Assembly: GCA_031550085.1 (NCBI GenBank)
Contig: JAVBOY010000046.1
Span: 1-34,900, forward strand
Source of the DNA: UBA4417 sp031550085
Lineage (GTDB): Bacteria; Bacteroidota; Bacteroidia; Bacteroidales; UBA4417
Direction of reading: 5' to 3'
Length of the DNA: 34,900 nucleotides
Part shown: positions 30,390 through 34,900 of the stretch, in pieces
How positions within the stretch are numbered: the first letter of the stretch is position 1
How the letters are laid out: the number at the start of each line of letters is the position of its first letter
Translations under genes and position numbers: made by a program
Notes under the pieces: generated by a model
What the model saw: the letters and a program-made list of their open reading frames with translations, nothing else
The model's database searches: none
What the model was told of the DNA's origin: nothing

Positions 30390-32723
30390 TTATTCGATTG
30401 TAATCTTAGCTGTAAGTTTACTGTGGTCGGATGCGGATCCAATCATTACGGTAAATTCGCCGGGTTCCACCACTCGATTCATATTCCGGTCAAAAATGCA
30501 AAAATCGTTTTTTGTCAGTTTGAATACGATTTGTTTGGTTTCTCCTTTTTTCAGGTGGATGCGCTGAAACTGTTTGAGTTGTTTTACCGGTTGCACGACC
30601 GAAGCCACTTCATCCCGCAAGTAAAGTTGTACCACCTCGCCACCATCGTAGGCACCCGAATTGGTAAGCGAACAAGATATTTCAAAATCATGATTCCCAA
30701 GCCGTTTTAAAACCAAGTCAGCATAAGCAAAAGAAGTATAACTCAATCCATACCCAAATGCATACAAGGGAGATGCCGTCATTTCGATGTAATCGTGCGC
30801 AGGAGGATTCTTTTTGTTATAGTAAACGGGAATTTGTCCTTCGTGCCGCGGGACCGAAAGGGGCAAACGTCCGGCGGGATTGTAATCACCAAAAAGTACA
30901 TCGGCAATGGCATTTCCACCCTCCTGCCCCGGATACCAGGCCGTAAGCAAAGCGTCGGCCTGTTCTGCCGCCCAATTCATATTGAGTGGACGTCCTTGTA
31001 TATAAATGACAATCAAAGGTTTTCCGGTTTGTTTTATCGCTTGCAGCAATTCCTTTTGCTTGCCCAACAAATCGAGCGTAGCCCGGTCGAAGCCCTCGCC
31101 CGAATCCATATCGCTTAAGCCGGTTGCTGATGCCACCGCAGCGCCTGTTTCGGCATAATCGGTTTTAAAATCCCGGGCGCTCGATCCGCCGACCACCACC
31201 ACGGCTACCTCAGCATTCCGGGCTGCATTCACCGCTTTCTCCAGGTCCGCATCGCTGGTATCGCGGATGGCACAGCCTTTTACATATTCTATTTGCGCCG
31301 GTTTCAGTTTCGATTGAATTCCTTTTAAAACGGTGATTACATTGTGTTCGTCCTGCGGAGCGGTGTAATCGCCCAACATGTTGTACACATTGTCGGCATT
31401 CGGTCCGATAACGGCTACTTTGCGGATATCCTTATGGAGCGGCAAGGTGTGGTTCTTGTTTTCCAACAGCACAACGGACTCCCGCGCTGCATCCCGGGCC
31501 AGCGCTACATGCGCCGGTTTTCGTACATGCTGCTTTGCCAAAGCGGGATCCACATATGGATTTTCGAAAAGGCCCATTTCAAATTTTAAACGCAACACCC
31601 GGCAAACGGCCGTGTCGATCACCGCTTCCCGGATCCAGTTTTGCTGAACGGCATCGACCAATTTTTGATATGCATTGCCTCCCAAATCGACATCCACTCC
31701 TGCAGAAAGGGATTGTATGGCAGCCTCTTCCAAAGTTTGCGCCACAAAATGGCTCGCCTGTAAGGCGTCGATACTGATCAAATCCGAAACGGAGAATCCC
31801 CGGAAATTCCATTGCTTGCGCAATATGTCGGTAAAAAGATAGGAATTGGACGTACAGGGAATTCCGTCGATGGAATTGTAGGCGCTCATGACAGATTGTG
31901 CACCGGCATCGATCGCCGCTTTAAACGGAGGCAGGAAATTTTCCTGCAATTCGCGCACACCCATTGAAACCGCATTCCCGTTGATGCCACTTTCGGGTAC
32001 GCCATAGGCTACAAAATGTTTTAATGTAGAAATAACCGCCTGCTTGTTTTTGAGGTCTCCTCCACCGGCGCCTTTTACAAAAGCGGCGCCCAAAACAGCG
32101 GCCAATACCGGATCTTCTCCAAAAGTTTCTTCGGCCCGCGACCAACGGGGATCGCGCGATAAATCCAAAACCGGCCCATAGCCGATATGCCCGCCTTGCC
32201 AACGGATTTCTTTGGCAACGGCAGCGCCGATTTCTTTTATCAATTCGGGATTCCATGTGGATGCCATGCCAATACCCGTTGGAAAAACGGTCGTTCCGAT
32301 AGCCATATGCCCGTGCGGGCATTCTTCGGCCAAAAACAGCGGAATACCCAATCGTGTGTTTTCGACGGCGTAACGCTGCAAGGCATTGGCGGCCCGGGCG
32401 GCCAATTCGGGATTCAGTCCGTTTTGCAAAGTCTTTTGCGTCCACGGATCGGCACGAAAGACCGCCCACAGCATCCCGATGTGATTTTGCTGCACCAAGG
32501 TTTCAAATTTCTTCGAATGGGTCGCCGAATCGCCTTGCTTTTCGTACATTTCCCAGCCCAACGGGCAGAGCAACTGCCCCACCTTTTCTTCCAATGTCAT
32601 CAACGACAGCAAATCCTGCACCCGCTCCTCCACATTCAAAGCCCTGTTTTTATACTTATAAGGTATTTGGGCACTTCCGGAAATTCCCAGCAATAAAAGG
32701 AGCAGGCAAAAGATGGGCTTCAT
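30390..32723 (-). CDS. bglX: Secreted GH3 beta-glucosidase
   Basis: A 777-residue glycoside hydrolase of family 3 with a signal peptide (KPIFCLLLLLLGISGSAQ). The N-terminal TIM-like domain (about 30-385) carries DLLSLMTLEEKVGQL, the substrate-binding stretch (PRWSRAEETFGEDP, STLKHFVAYG) and the nucleophile Asp314 in GFSVSDL. The alpha/beta sandwich domain follows, with a likely acid/base Glu543 in DSGEGFDR. A C-terminal fibronectin-like domain ends near KITIE. Length and order match BglX. The enzyme would release glucose or other sugars from beta-linked oligosaccharides in the periplasm; exact substrate cannot be read. No SusC/SusD pair is nearby, so it is not part of a visible polysaccharide locus. 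Confidence 0.93.
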   Translation of the reverse strand: MKPIFCLLLLLLGISGSAQIPYKYKNRALNVEERVQDLLSLMTLEEKVGQLLCPLGWEMYEKQGDSATHSKKFETLVQQNHIGMLWAVFRADPWTQKTLQNGLNPELAARAANALQRYAVENTRLGIPLFLAEECPHGHMAIGTTVFPTGIGMASTWNPELIKEIGAAVAKEIRWQGGHIGYGPVLDLSRDPRWSRAEETFGEDPVLAAVLGAAFVKGAGGGDLKNKQAVISTLKHFVAYGVPESGINGNAVSMGVRELQENFLPPFKAAIDAGAQSVMSAYNSIDGIPCTSNSYLFTDILRKQWNFRGFSVSDLISIDALQASHFVAQTLEEAAIQSLSAGVDVDLGGNAYQKLVDAVQQNWIREAVIDTAVCRVLRLKFEMGLFENPYVDPALAKQHVRKPAHVALARDAARESVVLLENKNHTLPLHKDIRKVAVIGPNADNVYNMLGDYTAPQDEHNVITVLKGIQSKLKPAQIEYVKGCAIRDTSDADLEKAVNAARNAEVAVVVVGGSSARDFKTDYAETGAAVASATGLSDMDSGEGFDRATLDLLGKQKELLQAIKQTGKPLIVIYIQGRPLNMNWAAEQADALLTAWYPGQEGGNAIADVLFGDYNPAGRLPLSVPRHEGQIPVYYNKKNPPAHDYIEMTASPLYAFGYGLSYTSFAYADLVLKRLGNHDFEISCSLTNSGAYDGGEVVQLYLRDEVASVVQPVKQLKQFQRIHLKKGETKQIVFKLTKNDFCIFDRNMNRVVEPGEFTVMIGSASDHSKLTAKITIE

Positions 32724-32779
32724 TTTATTTATTATTTCTTTTTTACAAATAATAGAACTGTCTTCGTTTGGGACTTTCG

Positions 32780-33316
32780 TTACTCTAATTTAATCTCGTA
32801 AGTCAGCAATTCTTCATATGGGTTTCCTTTCAGGCCCAAAGCAATTCCAAATGCGGGTTCGGTTTTATATCCCTGCCGCTTCAGTTCAACGATTTCCTGC
32901 CGGAATTTTTCTCCCCGCCAGTTTAGGATTTCAAATTCAACGAGCATATGCCGGTACGCCACTTGTTGATTTGTCGGAATGTTTTGCCCGAAAATTTCGA
33001 TTTCAAAACCAGACAATACAAAGCTGGCCACAACAGCCTGACGTTCCGTATTTTCCCAAAGCTTAAAATTCGATTGATTTCCAAATAAATAGATCAACCG
33101 ATCGATAAATTCCTGTTTCTCTTTCCAGCAACAGAGAATATCCAGGTCGCTGGTTTCAATATCAATATGGATCGGGATGGTTCCGACCAATATCGGATCG
33201 TATATTTCCAGATCCGATAAAATCTGGTGGCTTGTCAATATTTCGTAAGCCTGCCGTTGTTTTTCGTTTCCAACTTTTAAATATTCGATCGTACGAAAAT
33301 TCATACCTTGTTTCAT
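32780..33316 (-). CDS. DUF4269 protein (nucleotidyltransferase-like)
   Basis: A 178-residue cytoplasmic protein matching DUF4269 as I remember it, with the opening FRTIEYLKVGNEKQRQAYEI and the motif LVGTIPIHIDIETSDLDILC. This resembles the G[ST]...DxD signature of nucleotidyltransferase folds (Asp57 and Asp59 region). The end is ALGLKGNPYEELLTYE. Function is unknown. ATG 33316 lies just 4 bp from the left end of an IS4-family element (33320), so the native promoter and leader have been displaced; ATG 33304 (MNFRTIEYL) is the alternative start. Confidence 0.75.
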   Translation of the reverse strand: MKQGMNFRTIEYLKVGNEKQRQAYEILTSHQILSDLEIYDPILVGTIPIHIDIETSDLDILCCWKEKQEFIDRLIYLFGNQSNFKLWENTERQAVVASFVLSGFEIEIFGQNIPTNQQVAYRHMLVEFEILNWRGEKFRQEIVELKRQGYKTEPAFGIALGLKGNPYEELLTYEIKLE

Positions 33317-33319
33317 TGC

Positions 33320-34623
33320 TGTCCCATTAAAATCTAAAATAGTTCTTTGAAATATTTGAAATCTAGTTAGTTACAGAGATTTTCCAAGCGAACGGACTTG
33401 AATTTTTAGTTTTGCATCAGATTAATCTGATAGCATATGTTCCAAGATAAATACGTTTTCGCTCAATTGGTCTCGTTTCTGAATCGAAGTAAGTTCAATC
33501 GCATTGTGACCAAGTACGATGGCGACAAATATGTGAAGCATTTCACTTGTTGGAATCAACTACTTGCTTTGATGTTCGGACAACTCTCCAATCGTGAAAG
33601 TCTGAGAGATTTGATTATCGCTCTTGATGCCCACCACTCTAAGTGTTATCATTTAGGAATGGGTAAAAATGTATCAAGATCATCCCTGGCAAGAGCTAAT
33701 CAAGACAGAGACTATCACATCTTCGAAGAGTATGCCTATTACCTCGTAAGTGAAGCAAGGCAGAAGCGTACCACAGATATCTTCAAACTCGGAGGGACCG
33801 TATATGCTTTCGATTCGACAACCATTGATTTGTGTCTGGCCGTATTCTGGTGGGCAAAGTTCCGCAAGCAGAAAGGCGGTATCAAAGTGCATACATTATA
33901 TGATGTAGAGACACAGATACCTGCATTCTTTCACATCACCGATGCGGCAGTACACGATTCAAAGGCGATGAAGGAAATTCCTTATGAATCTGGTTCTTAC
34001 TACATCTTTGATCGTGCTTATAACAATTTTAAAATGTTGTACAAGATTCACCAGATTGAAGCATATTTCGTTATCAGAGCAAAGAAAAACATGCAATACA
34101 AATCTATCAAATGGAAACGCAGACTTCCCAAGAATGTGCTTTCAGATATGACAATCGAATTGATTGGTTTTTATCCCAAGCAATACTACCCAGAACAGTT
34201 CCGTCTTGTAAGATACTGGGATGCAGAACAAAAACGGGAGTTCGTATTTCTAACCAATGCGATGCACATTTCTGCTCTACAGGTAGCTGAACTTTACAAG
34301 AACCGCTGGCAAGTAGAACTGTTTTTCAAATGGCTCAAGCAGCACCTTAAAATCAAGAAGTTTTGGGGGACTACCGAGAATGCCGTTAGAATTCAAATCT
34401 ATACAGCCAATGTACTTACTGCCTAGTGGCAATCGTTCAACATGATATGCAACTGGATAGAAGCACATACGAGGTTCTTCAAATATTAAGCATCTCGCTA
34501 ACCGATAAAACTCATCTTCGAGACCTCTTTGATAAAACTAAATTTCAAAATGACAAAGAACGATTTGGACCAAATGGGCCAAGTTTATTTGATTTTTAAT
34601 AACGTCCCAATTTTAATGGGACA
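33320..34623 (+). mobile_element. IS4-family insertion sequence
   Basis: A 1304-bp element bounded by perfect 14-bp inverted repeats: TGTCCCATTAAAAT at 33320-33333 and its complement at 34610-34623. It contains one transposase gene, frameshifted near its end. No target-site duplication is seen: the left flank is TTTCATTGC and the right flank CTAGGGCAT. Its left end abuts the DUF4269 start codon; its right end abuts an IS5-like element. Confidence 0.85.
33437..34599 (+). pseudogene. IS4-family transposase, frameshifted
   Basis: The first frame runs 329 residues (33437-34426) and ends ...IYTANVLTA. Another frame then continues from about 34408 to TAA at 34597-34599 (TYCLVAIVQHDMQLDRSTYE, ending PNGPSLFDF), which is the normal tail of this transposase. 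One base lost or two gained near 34405-34412 explains this. The catalytic residues are in the first part: Asp126 (YAFDSTT), Asp192 (IFDRAYN) and Glu294 with the YREK motif (YKNRWQVELFFKWLKQ). The N-terminus is DUF4372-like. The tail loss comes after the catalytic core, so residual activity is possible but unlikely. Confidence 0.85.
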
Positions 34624-34639
34624 CTAGGGCATGTTAACA

Positions 34640-34900
34640 CTATTTTATATAATCTATAATTAAAGCATACATAACAAATGCGATATACATTATATCTGTT
34701 TTTTCGTAACGAGTGAAGACCCTTCTGAATCTTTTGATTCGTCTAAACAATCTCTCAACCTCATTACGCCTTTTATACATTTCCTTGTCATACTCCCACG
34801 GCTCTTTTCGATTGGATTTGGGAGGTATGACCGGCTCGAATCCCTTTTCGACAATCAAGTTTCGAGTTTTATCATCTTCATAAGCCTTATCGGCAAGAAG
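34640..34900 (-). CDS. IS5-like transposase, C-terminal part (runs off window)
   Basis: The last 86 residues of a DDE transposase; the frame is open to the window edge. Motifs are LLADKAYEDDKTR (the second catalytic Asp region), VIPPKSNRKEPWEYDKEMYK and RRNEVERLFRRIKRFRRVFT, which carries the catalytic Glu, followed by TRYEKTDIMYIAFVMYALII. This is typical of IS5 family (IS427-like) transposases of Bacteroidota. The element end is probably the GGGCATGTTAACA stretch from about 34628, next to a CTAG. Confidence 0.8.
   Translation of the reverse strand, partial: LLADKAYEDDKTRNLIVEKGFEPVIPPKSNRKEPWEYDKEMYKRRNEVERLFRRIKRFRRVFTRYEKTDIMYIAFVMYALIIDYIK

Noticed and set aside
31921..32469. A 182-codon minus-strand frame inside the GH3 gene
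   Set aside because: It is out of frame with the beta-glucosidase and its Arg/Gly-rich peptide is typical of a shadow frame.

Overview
The window looks like chromosomal DNA of a Bacteroidota species, most likely order Bacteroidales. Supporting signs are two proteins with type IX secretion (T9SS) type A C-terminal sorting signals, a PorT-like outer-membrane barrel, SPII lipoproteins, DUF4296 and OmpH-like proteins, and promoters of the TTTG / TAnnTTTG class. No rRNA gene and no CRISPR array is visible.

Layout. (1) 1-14150 is accessory DNA. Its left end holds a tyrosine recombinase, two small DNA-binding-type genes that overlap by ATGA, and an array of AGC-led units 11 bp apart. An AT-rich stretch follows, then exported proteins of unknown function (lipoproteins, a barrel protein, a T9SS cargo protein) with gene fragments among them. 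Next come an unknown 250-aa protein, an AAA ATPase gene lying between two related palindromes, a toxin-antitoxin-like pair (AbiEi/MarR-like regulator plus AbiEii-like nucleotidyltransferase) behind a 45-bp inverted repeat that covers its own promoter, and a Bacteroides-type integrase beside tRNA-Asp. (2) 14399-20967 is core genome: tRNA-Asp, an AddB-like nuclease, a DEDDh exonuclease, an S4-domain protein, der, initiator tRNA-fMet and era. (3) 21039-25622 carries a signal-peptide protein, deoC, two lipoproteins, an OmpH/Skp-like protein with an unusual 11-cysteine cytoplasmic tail, and a small unknown protein. (4) 25966-29908 is a divergent pair: a membrane TPR/HTH regulator and a T9SS protein built from about twelve 29-residue repeats. 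(5) 30186-33316 has a small Cys protein, a secreted GH3 beta-glucosidase and a DUF4269 protein. (6) 33320-34900 holds an IS4-family element with a frameshifted transposase, abutted by the end of an IS5-like element that runs off the window.

How the parts work together. Der and Era serve ribosome assembly, the S4-domain protein binds RNA, and the AddB-like and DEDDh nucleases act on DNA. The lipoproteins and T9SS cargo are cell-envelope functions. The accessory block combines recombinases, a probable self-regulated toxin-antitoxin pair and an ATPase gene with a palindromic operator. The best candidates for undescribed biology are the 11-bp phased array, the palindrome-bracketed ATPase gene, the Cys-rich OmpH fusion and the 29-residue repeat protein. 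All functional statements come from reading the sequence and remembered family patterns; no database search was run.
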